From Vibrio casei (lineage in GTDB: Bacteria > Pseudomonadota > Gammaproteobacteria > Enterobacterales > Vibrionaceae), in assembly GCF_002218025.2 (NCBI RefSeq), contig NZ_AP018680.1, positions 744,001 through 808,000 on the forward strand: a stretch of DNA of 64,000 nt, written 5' to 3'. The notes beneath the pieces are model-generated. The model saw nothing but the letters and a program-made list of their open reading frames with translations. It was not told the origin of the DNA and searched no databases. Positions 9,499 through 18,156 of the stretch are shown here, one piece after another (position 1 is the stretch's first letter; each line of letters opens with the position of its first letter). A program made the translations under genes and the position numbers.

Positions 9499-10635
9499 GT
9501 GCAGACCTTTTCTATTTTATCTTCTCGATTTTCTTTTAGGCCTATCAAACCAATTGCTTCTCGCGTATTTGTTTTTACTGTTGTTACGATGATGCTTGGT
9601 TGTGCTCAAAAGGTTGAGCGTGGGCAACAGTATTTAGACGGGAAACTTGATACCACTTTAGAAAATGTGGATACCATTCAAACTCAATCACCACAAGATT
9701 TTACGACCTTTGCCAGACAGGCTGAGCAAGTGGAAATAACATCGCCTTCTTTAAAATCCAAATACGCCAATCTTTATGCTCAACTTAATGTATGGGCACA
9801 AGAAAGCGGTGATCCTACTCAGCTTGCTAAATATGGTGTGAATATTGAGCAATTGGCTGGTGCGGATAAGAAAGGAAATATCTTATTTACCGGGTACTTC
9901 TCTCCTGTGATTGAAATGCGTCATACTCCGGATCATTTATTCAAATACCCTGTTTATGCTAAACCACAGTGTGGATCGGTTTGCCCGACCCGAGCTCAAA
10001 TTTATGATGGTGCATTGAAAGATAAAGGGTTAGTACTAGGTTATGCATCAAATATGATGGATCCGTTCTTAATGGAAGTGCAAGGCAGTGGTTTTGTGCA
10101 CTATGCGGATAATGATGAGCTAGATTACTTTGCTTATGCTGGTAAGAATAATCACCCGTATGTCAGTATTGGCCGAATATTAATTGAGCGTGGCATTATT
10201 CCGAAAGAAAAAATGTCGATGAAAGCGATTAAAGAATGGGCATTGAAAAATGATACCGCAACCGTGCAAGAGTTATTAGAACAGAACCCTTCTTATGTTT
10301 TCTTTGAGCGTCAACCTGGTGCGGAAGTAGTTGGTGCGGCAGGTATTCCTCTTCTGCCTATGGCGGCAGTAGCTGGAGACCGCAGTATTTTTCCTATGGG
10401 GACGCCAATTTTAGCGGAAGTACCATTATTAGATGTTAATGGCCAATGGACGGGCATTCATGTGCTCAAGTTGCTAATCGTATTGGATACTGGAGGCGCA
10501 GTAAAAGGTGGGCATCTAGATTTGTATCATGGAATGGGCGCGCGCTCAGGGATTGCGGCTGGGCATTATCGTCATTTTGGACGAGTGTGGAAATTGGATC
10601 TTACTGCGCCACCACTGCAAATTCCGAATAATTAG
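9499..10635 (+). CDS. mltA: MltA, membrane-bound lytic murein transglycosylase A
   Basis: MltA cleaves the glycan strands of peptidoglycan, forming 1,6-anhydro-muramyl ends, and is anchored to the outer membrane as a lipoprotein. The 378-residue product starts at GTG with a basic, hydrophobic leader ending in the lipobox MLGC (Cys about 35). Typical parts are LFTGYFSPVIEM, the 3D-type end LLIVLDTGGAVKGGHLDLYHG with the conserved Asp of the active site, and GHYRHFGRVWKL. The start is a little uncertain because the stretch before the lipobox is long (34 residues), so a later start is possible. It stands alone, with a terminator hairpin 58 bp after the stop. Confidence 0.93.
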   Translation: MQTFSILSSRFSFRPIKPIASRVFVFTVVTMMLGCAQKVERGQQYLDGKLDTTLENVDTIQTQSPQDFTTFARQAEQVEITSPSLKSKYANLYAQLNVWAQESGDPTQLAKYGVNIEQLAGADKKGNILFTGYFSPVIEMRHTPDHLFKYPVYAKPQCGSVCPTRAQIYDGALKDKGLVLGYASNMMDPFLMEVQGSGFVHYADNDELDYFAYAGKNNHPYVSIGRILIERGIIPKEKMSMKAIKEWALKNDTATVQELLEQNPSYVFFERQPGAEVVGAAGIPLLPMAAVAGDRSIFPMGTPILAEVPLLDVNGQWTGIHVLKLLIVLDTGGAVKGGHLDLYHGMGARSGIAAGHYRHFGRVWKLDLTAPPLQIPNN

Positions 10636-10693
10636 TTGATTGACAGAGGCTTCGGCAAATGGAAGGTTGAAGTACTAAAGGGATAGATTGTTG

Positions 10694-10741
10694 AAAGAGT
10701 GCGTATTGACCTAGAGACAGGTATAATGCGCGCTCTTTTTT
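10694..10741 (+). terminator. mltA terminator overlapping a promoter -10 box
   Basis: AAAGAGTGCGTAT (10694-10706) pairs with ATGCGCGCTCTTT (10726-10738) over 13 bp including two G-T pairs, loop 19 nt, followed by T to 10741. This is a good intrinsic terminator for mltA. The loop also contains TTGACC (10706-10711), and the right arm overlaps TATAAT (10722-10727), the likely -10 box of tcdA. The TTGACC is too close (10 bp) to serve as its -35. Confidence 0.65.
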
Positions 10742-10765
10742 GATCTCTGGTGTTAAAGGCTTCTC

Positions 10766-11572
10766 ATGAAAACAATGCAACCCGCATCTGATCGCTATGA
10801 CCAACGTTTCGGTGGAACTCGCCGATTGTATGGTTATAATGAAGTCGATATTTTACGTGCAGCGCATGTTTGCGTTGTTGGTATTGGCGGTGTTGGTTCG
10901 TGGGCAGTAGAAGCATTAGCTAGAACCGGTGTGGGTGAGCTTACTTTAATCGATATGGATGATGTGTGTGTGACGAATATTAACCGTCAAATACATGCAT
11001 TAAGCACAAGCGTAGGACAGAGTAAGATTGAAGTGATGGCTGAGCGTGTGGCTTTGATCAATCCTGAATGCAAAGTGAACTTGGTTGATGATTTCATCAC
11101 GCCTGACAATGTGAATCAGTATATAAGTAAAGATTTTGATTATGTGTTGGATGCGATTGACAGTATTAAGCCGAAAGCGGCTTTATTGGCATATTGCCGT
11201 AGCAATAAAATCAAAGTGATTACGACAGGTGGCGCGGGCGGCCAAACCGATCCAACACAAATTAAAATTGCTGATTTATCCAAAACGGTACAAGATCCGT
11301 TAGCCAAAAAATTAAAAGATACATTGCGTCGTTTTCATAACTTTAGTAAAAACCCGCAACGTAAATTCAGTATTGATTGTGTCTTTTCGACAGAGCAACT
11401 TAAATACCCTCAACCGGATGGCAGTGTATGCGGCATCAAATCAACCGCGGAAGGCCCAAAGCGCATGGATTGCGCCAGTGGGTTTGGCGCTGCAACCGTA
11501 GTGACCGCCACTTTTGGGTTTGTTGCGGTTTCTCGAATTGTTGAGAAGTTAATTCAAAAGCATAACCTTTAG
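10766..11572 (+). CDS. tcdA: TcdA (CsdL), tRNA threonylcarbamoyladenosine dehydratase
   Basis: TcdA uses ATP to dehydrate the t6A base at position 37 of tRNAs reading ANN codons into the cyclic form ct6A. It is an E1-like (ThiF/MoeB family) adenylating enzyme. The 268 residues, the same length as in E. coli, show the opening DRYDQRFGGTRRLYG, the nucleotide-binding VVGIGGVGSWAVEALARTGVG, and LIDMDDVCVTNINRQIHAL with the conserved Arg and Gln; DAIDSIKPKAALL follows. A hydrophobic C-terminal helix ends the protein. csdE follows after 30 bp on the same strand, and csdA, which supplies the sulfur-transfer partner, is close by on the other strand. Confidence 0.95.
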   Translation: MKTMQPASDRYDQRFGGTRRLYGYNEVDILRAAHVCVVGIGGVGSWAVEALARTGVGELTLIDMDDVCVTNINRQIHALSTSVGQSKIEVMAERVALINPECKVNLVDDFITPDNVNQYISKDFDYVLDAIDSIKPKAALLAYCRSNKIKVITTGGAGGQTDPTQIKIADLSKTVQDPLAKKLKDTLRRFHNFSKNPQRKFSIDCVFSTEQLKYPQPDGSVCGIKSTAEGPKRMDCASGFGAATVVTATFGFVAVSRIVEKLIQKHNL

Positions 11573-11602
11573 CTACCAACTACGTACATGTGAGAATTTA
11601 TA

Positions 11603-12022
11603 ATGTCTAACCATCCTTTTGGAACGACTATTACTGCTGAAACTATTGTGAAAACTGTGTCTGCTTTTACGAGCTGGGAAGAGAGATATCGCCAAGTAAT
11701 TATGTGGGGAAAGCAACTGCCTACTCTTGACGAGAGTTTGAAGCAGGATCAGCTTTTGGTTTCTGGCTGTGAAAGTAAGGTGTGGTTAGTGTCTGAATTT
11801 GATGGTGAGTGTTGGCATTTTCAAGCGGATTCGGATGCTCGAATCGTTCGAGGTTTAATCGCTTTAGTGTTAGCGGCTTTTCATCATCAATCTTCGGAAT
11901 ATATTAAAAATTTTGATACTAAAGCTTATTTTGAGCAACTGGAATTAGTCGATCATTTAAGTCAGTCACGTGGTAATGGGCTTAGAGCGATTGTCGAAAC
12001 CATTAAACAAGTGACTGATTAG
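11603..12022 (+). CDS. csdE: CsdE, SufE-like sulfur acceptor
   Basis: CsdE accepts persulfide sulfur from the cysteine desulfurase CsdA and passes it on, in E. coli in connection with TcdA. The 139-residue protein shows the SufE fold: WEERYRQVIMWGKQLP, then LVSGCESKVWL with the acceptor Cys, WHFQADSDARIVRGLIALVL, and the closing LSQSRGNGLRAIVETIK. ATG at 11603 is preceded by a weak GAGAAT. It is probably transcribed with tcdA. It ends 26 bp from the end of the convergent csdA. Confidence 0.93.
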   Translation: MSNHPFGTTITAETIVKTVSAFTSWEERYRQVIMWGKQLPTLDESLKQDQLLVSGCESKVWLVSEFDGECWHFQADSDARIVRGLIALVLAAFHHQSSEYIKNFDTKAYFEQLELVDHLSQSRGNGLRAIVETIKQVTD

Positions 12023-12048
12023 GGAACGTTAATTCATTTGTATTTCTG

Positions 12049-13320
12049 TTACAACAATTCAACCGTTTTAGTTAAAGCGGTGAGTAATGCCTCAATATCG
12101 TCTTCATTGTTATAAATTCCCATCGAAACTCGAATAGTACCGCTTATGCCCAGCGCATCCATCAATGGGTGCGCACAATGGTGTCCAGATCGTACGGCAA
12201 TATTTTGCTTATCAAGAAGAATCGCAATATCTTGATGATGAATGCTCTCCCCATCAAGAGTAAGAGTAAAGCTGACAACGCTTGCTTGTGGTTGCAACCC
12301 TATGATGGTTACGCCTTCAATCTTCATTAAGCCTTCGACTAACTGGTGACTTAGTTTATGGAGATGTGCTTCAACTTGCTGATCATCAAAATGAGATAGC
12401 CATTGAATGGCAGTAGCAAGTGCAATTGCCCCTGCAACATTAGGAGTTCCTGCTTCAAATTTACCAGGCAGTTCTGCAAATGAGGTTTGTTCAAAACTCA
12501 CTTTTTCCACCATCTTACCTCCACCATGCCAAGGTGGCATAGCATCGAGTAATGTTTGTTTACCATAAAGCACGCCAATGCCAGTTGGTGCATATAGTTT
12601 ATGGCCGGAGAAAACATAGAAATCGCAATTGAGTTTTTGGACATCGACGGGTTCATGTACGATACCTTGAGCGCCATCGATGACAGCAATCGCGCCAACA
12701 TTATGAGTATATTCAATAATTGATTCTATTGGCTGACGAGTTGCGGTGACATTCGTAATATGGGCTGCGGCTACGATCTTCGTTTTATTATTGAGCAATG
12801 ATATAAAGGCTTTCATATCCCACCGGCAGTCTTGGGTCATGGGGACTTTAATAACTTTTGCTCCCGTTTGCTCCGCGACGATTTGCCAAGGCACAATATT
12901 CGCATGATGTTCCATTTCGCCGACAAGGATTTCATCTCCAGCTTGTAACGTGTTACGAGCATAAGTTTGTGCGATGAGATTGATGGCTTCGGTTGCGCCG
13001 CGTGTCCAAATAATTTCTTTATAGCTATTCGCACCAATGAAAGACTGGACCTGAGACCGTGCCTGTTCAAATTCTTCCGTTGCATTGGCGGTTAAGCGGT
13101 GGCTGCCACGATGTACATTAGCATTTTGTTGGCTGTAATATTGGCTGATGCTATCAATCACACATTGAGGTTTTTGCGTGGTTGCCGCGTTGTCTAAATA
13201 CACCACCGATGATTCGGATTCTACATGGATGAATGGGAATTGAGCCCGAATTGCCTCAATATCTAAAACATCATTATGCTGTGGGTTCGTGTGATGAGAA
13301 GACATAATCAACTTAGCCAA
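12049..13320 (-). CDS. csdA: CsdA, cysteine desulfurase
   Basis: This PLP-dependent class V aminotransferase-fold enzyme releases sulfur from cysteine as an enzyme-bound persulfide. It shows YLDNAATTQKP, GEMEHHANIVPWQ, VIDGAQGIVHEPVDVQ, the PLP lysine in DFYVFSGHKLYAPTGIGVLYG, and RSGHHCAHP with the persulfide-forming Cys at about residue 382. The group II form (SufS/CsdA type) is indicated by the short active-site loop and the pairing with csdE. The first ATG gives 423 residues; a second in-frame ATG five codons later (MSSHHT) is an equally possible start. In E. coli csdA, csdE and tcdA run in one direction; here csdA is convergent to the other two. Confidence 0.93.
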   Translation of the reverse strand: MAKLIMSSHHTNPQHNDVLDIEAIRAQFPFIHVESESSVVYLDNAATTQKPQCVIDSISQYYSQQNANVHRGSHRLTANATEEFEQARSQVQSFIGANSYKEIIWTRGATEAINLIAQTYARNTLQAGDEILVGEMEHHANIVPWQIVAEQTGAKVIKVPMTQDCRWDMKAFISLLNNKTKIVAAAHITNVTATRQPIESIIEYTHNVGAIAVIDGAQGIVHEPVDVQKLNCDFYVFSGHKLYAPTGIGVLYGKQTLLDAMPPWHGGGKMVEKVSFEQTSFAELPGKFEAGTPNVAGAIALATAIQWLSHFDDQQVEAHLHKLSHQLVEGLMKIEGVTIIGLQPQASVVSFTLTLDGESIHHQDIAILLDKQNIAVRSGHHCAHPLMDALGISGTIRVSMGIYNNEDDIEALLTALTKTVELL

Positions 13321-13431
13321 TAAATAAAATAGGGTGGGGAGTATAAAGCAAATTTACAGCAACCAAAACTGATCCCCTTTTTAGTTTCGATAGGCTGAGC
13401 ATAGTTAGTGTGAAGATGCTTAGAGTATTGG

Positions 13432-14319
13432 TTAACTTATTGCTTTTATTTTTTCCATTAAAGCTTGATGATGTGGCGTATTAAGCCCATGCTTTTGGGC
13501 GGTTCGAATCAAATAACCAGTAATAAAGTCGATTTCAGTTGTACGGTGGTGAGCGATATCTTGATGCATTGATGAAAAGTTTTGTGCAGTGGACTCAATA
13601 ACGCGATAAACATTATCAACAACAGATTGATGAGAAATCGCGATGTTCTCAGCGTTAAGGACTTGGCTGATTTCTTTGATTAAAATTGATATCTGTTTCT
13701 TGAATTGATCATTGGCTAATTTGCCATTTCGGCATTGATGAATAGCCGTTAATGGATTGATAACACTGTTGATCGCCAGTTTATTCCACAAGGCGGTGTG
13801 AATATCATTGCGCCATTCAACACTAGGTAAGATGGTATTTAGCGCAATGATGAGATCATTAATGTCAGATTTTTTAAAAGGAGAAGACAAAGGGCTTGGC
13901 CCAATGAATGTTTGTCCTAGTCCCGTATGATTGACTTGGCCCTGTGTTGGTTTAAATGCAGCTTGAGTCGTGGTGGCAAGTAAAAGTGGATATTGATGCC
14001 ATTTAGAATCTAAAGCATCAACCGCGCCCATTCCATTATGTAAAAACACAATCGGTGTACTTGAATTTAAAAATGCATGAAGGGGTTCAATTGCTTCTGT
14101 TACTTGAGTTGATTTCACGGTTACGAGTAATAACTGGCAATCTTGCAGTGCTTGATAATCGTTAATTGTCAGTGTGAAAGGTTGAAATTGATCCAGTTGG
14201 ATTACTAGTGGTGCTAGCGTTTTTGAACGGGTAAAACCGATGACGTCATGATGAATTTGGTGACATTTTGCTGCCCATAAAGAGCCTATAGCGCCTAAAC
14301 CGACAATCCCTATCTTCAT
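13432..14319 (-). CDS. panE: PanE, 2-dehydropantoate 2-reductase
   Basis: PanE reduces ketopantoate to pantoate with NADPH on the route to pantothenate and coenzyme A. The 295-residue protein begins with the dinucleotide-binding IGIVGLGAIGSLWAAKCH and continues with LLLVTVKSTQV, VFLHNGMGAVD and the helical C-terminal domain with LWNKLAINSVINPLTAI, which contains the conserved catalytic Lys, and later FSSMHQDIAHHRTTEIDFITGYL, the substrate-contacting segment. It lies between csdA and ompK on the minus strand, separated from ompK by a strong terminator, so it has its own promoter. Confidence 0.94.
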   Translation of the reverse strand: MKIGIVGLGAIGSLWAAKCHQIHHDVIGFTRSKTLAPLVIQLDQFQPFTLTINDYQALQDCQLLLVTVKSTQVTEAIEPLHAFLNSSTPIVFLHNGMGAVDALDSKWHQYPLLLATTTQAAFKPTQGQVNHTGLGQTFIGPSPLSSPFKKSDINDLIIALNTILPSVEWRNDIHTALWNKLAINSVINPLTAIHQCRNGKLANDQFKKQISILIKEISQVLNAENIAISHQSVVDNVYRVIESTAQNFSSMHQDIAHHRTTEIDFITGYLIRTAQKHGLNTPHHQALMEKIKAIS

Positions 14320-14405
14320 TCTATTTTTCCTTTTTTACAGAGAAAGCGCGACCATTAACTTCATCATCATTGCGAGAAACCTTCTCATTCCAAATAGAAT
14401 ACCGT

Positions 14406-14448
14406 AAAAACAACAATAGCGCAGATTGAAAACTCAATCTGCGCTATT
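14406..14448 (-). terminator. ompK intrinsic terminator
   Basis: A perfect 15-bp stem (14415-14429 with 14434-14448) around a 4-nt loop, with the core AGCGCAGATTGA, is followed on the minus strand by GTTGTTTTT (to 14406). It lies 36 bp after the ompK stop. Confidence 0.85.
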
Positions 14449-14484
14449 AATAATATAATGTTTAACGACTTAATTAGCGTTAGA

Positions 14485-15303
14485 TTAGAATTTGTAAGTT
14501 ACGTCAAAGTAGTGAGAAACACCTGTTGATTCCCAAGTTCCGCCATCAAAACCAGTCGCTGAACCGTCTTTAAGGCCGTAAACATCTTTGTATAATTTTA
14601 AACCGTAACCAACCGCAAAGCGCTCACTGTGCCAGTAAATACCGTTAAACATTACGCCACCATTACTAGCTGATGCATATTCATCTTTCATACCAAATTG
14701 GTAATCGATGTAACCTTGGTAAGAAAGGAAAGAACCGTTGCTGAAGTTCAAGAAAGGTTTGAACCAGTTAGTTGAGATCTGATAACCATTCCAATCTTTA
14801 TTGTTAATGTCGTATAAAGCATAAACATTCAAGCCAACTTTGCCTAACCAAGGCACGTTGATATCTGAGCCTAGACCGTAAAATGAGTTGTTTACACCAC
14901 CATTATTACCACCCCAGTTAAATAAGGTTGCAACATAGAGTTCTTGGACTGGACCAAATGAAAGATCTTTACCCGTTAAGCCATCGATAGACATACGAGG
15001 AGCAAACTTCATGAACATTTTATCTGCAGAGTTTGACTTATCTTGATCATCAGAGCTTGTTAGGTTGAAAATATCAACGTAACCATAAAGATCGAAGATT
15101 CCAGAGCGGCCGCCAAATTCCATCTCTAAATAGTCATGACCATCCTTTGTTGCTTCAGAAGAAGCTGGTTTCTCATCTAAAGAGTACATAAGATTAAATT
15201 GTAGCCATTTGTAATCATTCTTATGAACGTCATCTGAATAGTCCGCTGCTAAAACTGGCGCTGAAGCAGCAACAAGACTAAGAGCTAAAAGTGTTTTACG
15301 CAT
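14485..15303 (-). CDS. ompK: OmpK, outer-membrane channel of the Tsx family
   Basis: This 272-residue outer-membrane beta-barrel of the nucleoside-channel (Tsx) family closely resembles Vibrio OmpK, known as the receptor of vibriophage KVP40. The signal peptide MRKTLLALSLVAASAPVLA ends before ADYSDDVHKNDYKW. Further signs are YLEMEFGGRSGIFDLYGYVDIFN, MFMKFAPRMSIDGLTGKDLSFGPVQELYVATLFNWGG, a run of alternating barrel strands and the terminal aromatic residue (VTYKF). An open frame continues 63 codons upstream, but the signal peptide fixes ATG at 15303 as start. A CRP site lies about 130 bp upstream, in keeping with catabolite control of Tsx-type channels. Confidence 0.92.
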   Translation of the reverse strand: MRKTLLALSLVAASAPVLAADYSDDVHKNDYKWLQFNLMYSLDEKPASSEATKDGHDYLEMEFGGRSGIFDLYGYVDIFNLTSSDDQDKSNSADKMFMKFAPRMSIDGLTGKDLSFGPVQELYVATLFNWGGNNGGVNNSFYGLGSDINVPWLGKVGLNVYALYDINNKDWNGYQISTNWFKPFLNFSNGSFLSYQGYIDYQFGMKDEYASASNGGVMFNGIYWHSERFAVGYGLKLYKDVYGLKDGSATGFDGGTWESTGVSHYFDVTYKF

Positions 15304-15435
15304 GAGTGGGCTCTCTCTATTATCAGTAAAGGTTGTATTTGCACCCATACATGGTGCGGTTTCTTTAAGTGGCGCTGATAATATATGTTTCGTTCTCATT
15401 TGTAAGTGATAAAAGCTGCAATCCCATAAATTTAT

Positions 15436-15451
15436 TGTGAGCTTTGTCACG
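15436..15451. promoter_or_regulatory. CRP-cAMP binding site upstream of ompK
   Basis: TGTGA-GCTTTG-TCACG matches the CRP consensus TGTGA-N6-TCACA at 9 of 10 positions, and the dyad continues outward (TTAT on the left, ATAA on the right). Its centre is 140 bp before the ompK ATG. The promoter boxes downstream could not be fixed with confidence. Confidence 0.65.
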
Positions 15452-15569
15452 ATAATGAATATTGAAATGGAACTACAAGACAGAAGCTGCACAGCGTTTA
15501 TCTTTTAAACGGAAATACGTGAGGTAATCGCTTGCCTAGAGTGTTTCATATTCAATTAGCTTTAAACGG

Positions 15570-16913
15570 TTATTTTTGGCTACGAGCTTTCTCGAGTAGA
15601 TCGTTGAAATAATGGCGAAGCGAATACAACATAATTAAGCTTGGGACCACCATTATTGCAGTAATAATGAAAAAGAGAGGCCAACTGTTGAGATGATCCA
15701 CTAATTCCCCGCTAAAGGAAGATAATGTTGTTCGTCCAAAATTACCGAGTGAGGCGAGTAAAGCGTATTGTGTGGCAGAAAATGCTTGTCCAGTTAATAC
15801 GGTAAGAAAAGAAACAAAAGCGACGGTTGAGAAAGCGGTGGTGAAATTATCAACTAACACTGTGGCAAGAAGTAAATGTTCATTTGGCCCGACAGAGGCA
15901 ATCCAAGCAAACATTAAATTACTGCTGGCCATGGCAATACCACCAATCATTAATCCTTTTATAATACCAAACCGAACATTGAACATACTGCCAACAAATG
16001 TAAATACCATTGTCGCTCCCCAACCGATGAGTTTAGAGTATTCACCTATTTGTTCGTTGCTGAATCCGACTTCTTTATAGAAAACAATAGACATTCTTCC
16101 AAGAAAAGCTTCACCAATCTTAAAGAGAAACACGAACAGTAATAATGTTATTGCGACTTGTACTCCATTACGCCGAAAGAAGTCTAAAAAGGGTTCGATG
16201 ACGGTAACAGAAAGCCAGGCTAGGACTCTTGAATTGACGACTTTTTCATGGCGTTTTTCTGCTTGTTGCTGTAATTCATCCCTTTGAGTGACGGGTTCAC
16301 CAGTTAGCACGGTGAATAGCATTAATAAAACAATAACTAATGTCATACCGTAATACACATTATTCCATCCGTAGGCATCCGCATTAGAAAAAGCGAGGTA
16401 GCCGGGGAGTGAATAGCCTGTCCACCAACCAATCACAGCCATGGCAGAAGCTTGAGGCAATTTACTGTTATTACTTTTGGGAAATGAGTCGATCCTAAAC
16501 GCGTCTATGGCTATATCTTGGGTAGCAGAAGCGGTTGATATAGTCAGTGCAATTGCTGAAATTAGAATGAGGTTTTCGGTTGGATTGAGTCCAGATAAAA
16601 AGAAAGAACACACCAACATAATGGACTGACATAAAAAGATCCAACTGCGGCGTTGTCCTAGCCAAATATGCAGTAACGGTAATTTTACGCGATCAACCAA
16701 TGGTGCCCAGAGAAAGTTGATTGCATAGACGGCAAATACGGCACCGAAGTAACCAATAGCTGAGCGCGTTAAACCAGCATCGGTGAGCCAGCCCGACATG
16801 TTCGAGCCAATTAATACCCAAGGAAAGCCACTTGAACAACCTAACATGAATACCCATAATAAACGTTTGTCTAAATAGGTTTGTATGGTTGCCTTCCACG
16901 TCATAGAGGCCAT
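15570..16913 (-). CDS. ampG: AmpG, muropeptide permease (MFS)
   Basis: AmpG imports GlcNAc-anhydro-muropeptides from the periplasm for cell-wall recycling, and in many species it feeds the ampC induction signal. The protein is about 447 residues with 12 or more hydrophobic segments. Its opening, YLDKRLLWVFMLGCSSGFPWVLIGSNMSGWL, is typical of AmpG, and later ATQDIAIDAFRID is a family motif. An open frame extends upstream, but AAGGAG at 16919-16924 stands 5 nt before the ATG at 16913 (MASMTWK), which I take as the start. It lies downstream of the cyclophilin gene on the same strand (113-bp gap). mltA earlier in the window makes the anhydro products that AmpG carries. Confidence 0.93.
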   Translation of the reverse strand: MASMTWKATIQTYLDKRLLWVFMLGCSSGFPWVLIGSNMSGWLTDAGLTRSAIGYFGAVFAVYAINFLWAPLVDRVKLPLLHIWLGQRRSWIFLCQSIMLVCSFFLSGLNPTENLILISAIALTISTASATQDIAIDAFRIDSFPKSNNSKLPQASAMAVIGWWTGYSLPGYLAFSNADAYGWNNVYYGMTLVIVLLMLFTVLTGEPVTQRDELQQQAEKRHEKVVNSRVLAWLSVTVIEPFLDFFRRNGVQVAITLLLFVFLFKIGEAFLGRMSIVFYKEVGFSNEQIGEYSKLIGWGATMVFTFVGSMFNVRFGIIKGLMIGGIAMASSNLMFAWIASVGPNEHLLLATVLVDNFTTAFSTVAFVSFLTVLTGQAFSATQYALLASLGNFGRTTLSSFSGELVDHLNSWPLFFIITAIMVVPSLIMLYSLRHYFNDLLEKARSQK

Positions 16914-17026
16914 GGATACTCCTTGGTATTTTTGCATGAAAAATGTAAGCCACCGTGTGGTTTAAATAAACGAATTAGATGTCGTTTCTTTAAATAACAG
17001 TGGCTTAATAGCTTGAATAGGTTTAG

Positions 17027-17569
17027 TTACTTGAGTGTTGCTTTGGTTATCATGATCGGTGTGACAGGCACATCTTGCATCATACCGAGGTTATGAGTTG
17101 GTTTTTGCGCCATGGCTTGGATTGCATCAAAGCCTTTGATAACTTTACCAAATACGGCGTAACCAGCAGAATTTCGTGAGTAGTTCAAAAAGTCATTATC
17201 TTTTAAATTAATGAAAAACTGACGAGTCGCTGAGTTTGGATTACTGGTTCTTGCCATTGCAATGGTGGTGGTAAGGTTTTCTAATCCATTGGCCGCTTCA
17301 TTACGTATTGGGGAATAAGATGAACGCTCAACCATATCTTTATCAAACCCACCGCCTTGGGCCATGAAACCAGGGATCACGCGGTGAAATTGAGTGCCTA
17401 CATAGCTGCCATCATTGACGTATTTGATGAAGTTGGCAACGCTGATAGGGGCCAATTGTTCATTCAGTTCAACTGTGAAATTACCCACTGTCGTTTCAAA
17501 TTCTACCTGCTTGGCTGCAAAGCTTGAGGCACTGAATAGCATTAAAAGAGAGAATAAAATCTTCTTCAT
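17027..17569 (-). CDS. ppiA: Periplasmic cyclophilin-type peptidyl-prolyl isomerase
   Basis: This 180-residue cyclophilin has an export signal, MKKILFSLLMLFSASSFA, followed by the catalytic domain. Core motifs are FHRVIPGFMAQGGGF, with the catalytic Arg, and TIAMARTSNPNSATRQFFINLKDN, then YAVFGKVIKGFDAI. It catalyses cis-trans isomerisation of proline bonds in exported proteins. It starts in the last base of the yajG stop (TAATG) and so is coupled to that gene. The PpiA name is given for the periplasmic form; orthology to E. coli PpiA rather than to the cytosolic PpiB line was not tested. Confidence 0.88.
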   Translation of the reverse strand: MKKILFSLLMLFSASSFAAKQVEFETTVGNFTVELNEQLAPISVANFIKYVNDGSYVGTQFHRVIPGFMAQGGGFDKDMVERSSYSPIRNEAANGLENLTTTIAMARTSNPNSATRQFFINLKDNDFLNYSRNSAGYAVFGKVIKGFDAIQAMAQKPTHNLGMMQDVPVTPIMITKATLK

Positions 17570-18144
17570 TAAAAATTACCTTTCATATAGTTAGTCAGTT
17601 CTGGGTCTTTCGCAATGCTGGTTAATACACGGCTTGAAACGCGGTTAATGACTTCTTCAATATTGGTTTTATCTGCGTTGAAAGACCCTGATTTGTTTCC
17701 GGTACCGGTATAGGTTTTTACAAACTTACCATTCGGTGTTTCAGCGGTGATTTTTAATGTCACCTTTCCATCGATAGAGTATTTGACCGGTTCTTGATTA
17801 ATGGTAGCAATGGCATTAATGATTTGTACGTTAATGATATTATTGCTGTTTTTAGTAATGGTAAAGCCTTGAGAGAAGAATTGCTGATAAACGGCCGCTT
17901 CATAAGCTTTACGTACATTTTGTTTCGCATGAAGAGGCTGAACTTGTTCTTGATCACCATCTTTGATTATCGCAATAAATTGTGCATTACGAACATCTTG
18001 GCTCGTTAATGTAAAGGTTAACCCATCGACAACCTTACTTGAACTGAGCGTTGAAGATGGTGTTAAATTTATCAAATCGTCTTGAGATACGCTGGCACAG
18101 GCGGTTAAAGTAAGAGCGGTAATGAGCATAATGAGTTTTTTCAT
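17569..18144 (-). CDS. yajG: YajG family lipoprotein
   Basis: This 191-residue lipoprotein has the signal MKKLIMLITALTLTACAS, lipobox LTAC with Cys at 16. The rest matches the YajG family of uncharacterised lipoproteins: a segment like SVVDGLTFTLTSQDVRNAQFIA, IINAIATINQEPVKYSIDGKVTLKI, and a C-terminal helix with VINRVSSRVLTSIAKDPEL. In E. coli yajG lies between bolA and ampG; here the same set is present with rlmG and a cyclophilin added. It begins 12 bp after the rlmG stop and overlaps the next gene, so rlmG-yajG-ppiA is likely one transcript. No function is established. Confidence 0.85.
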   Translation of the reverse strand: MKKLIMLITALTLTACASVSQDDLINLTPSSTLSSSKVVDGLTFTLTSQDVRNAQFIAIIKDGDQEQVQPLHAKQNVRKAYEAAVYQQFFSQGFTITKNSNNIINVQIINAIATINQEPVKYSIDGKVTLKITAETPNGKFVKTYTGTGNKSGSFNADKTNIEEVINRVSSRVLTSIAKDPELTNYMKGNF

Positions 18145-18156
18145 TTATTGATGTCC

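Noticed and set aside
15304..15492. 63-codon extension of ompK upstream of the signal peptide
   Set aside because: The signal peptide starts at ATG 15303, and the extension covers the CRP site and leader.
15772..16080. Plus-strand open frame of 102 codons inside ampG
   Set aside because: It is antisense to conserved transmembrane coding sequence and has no support of its own.
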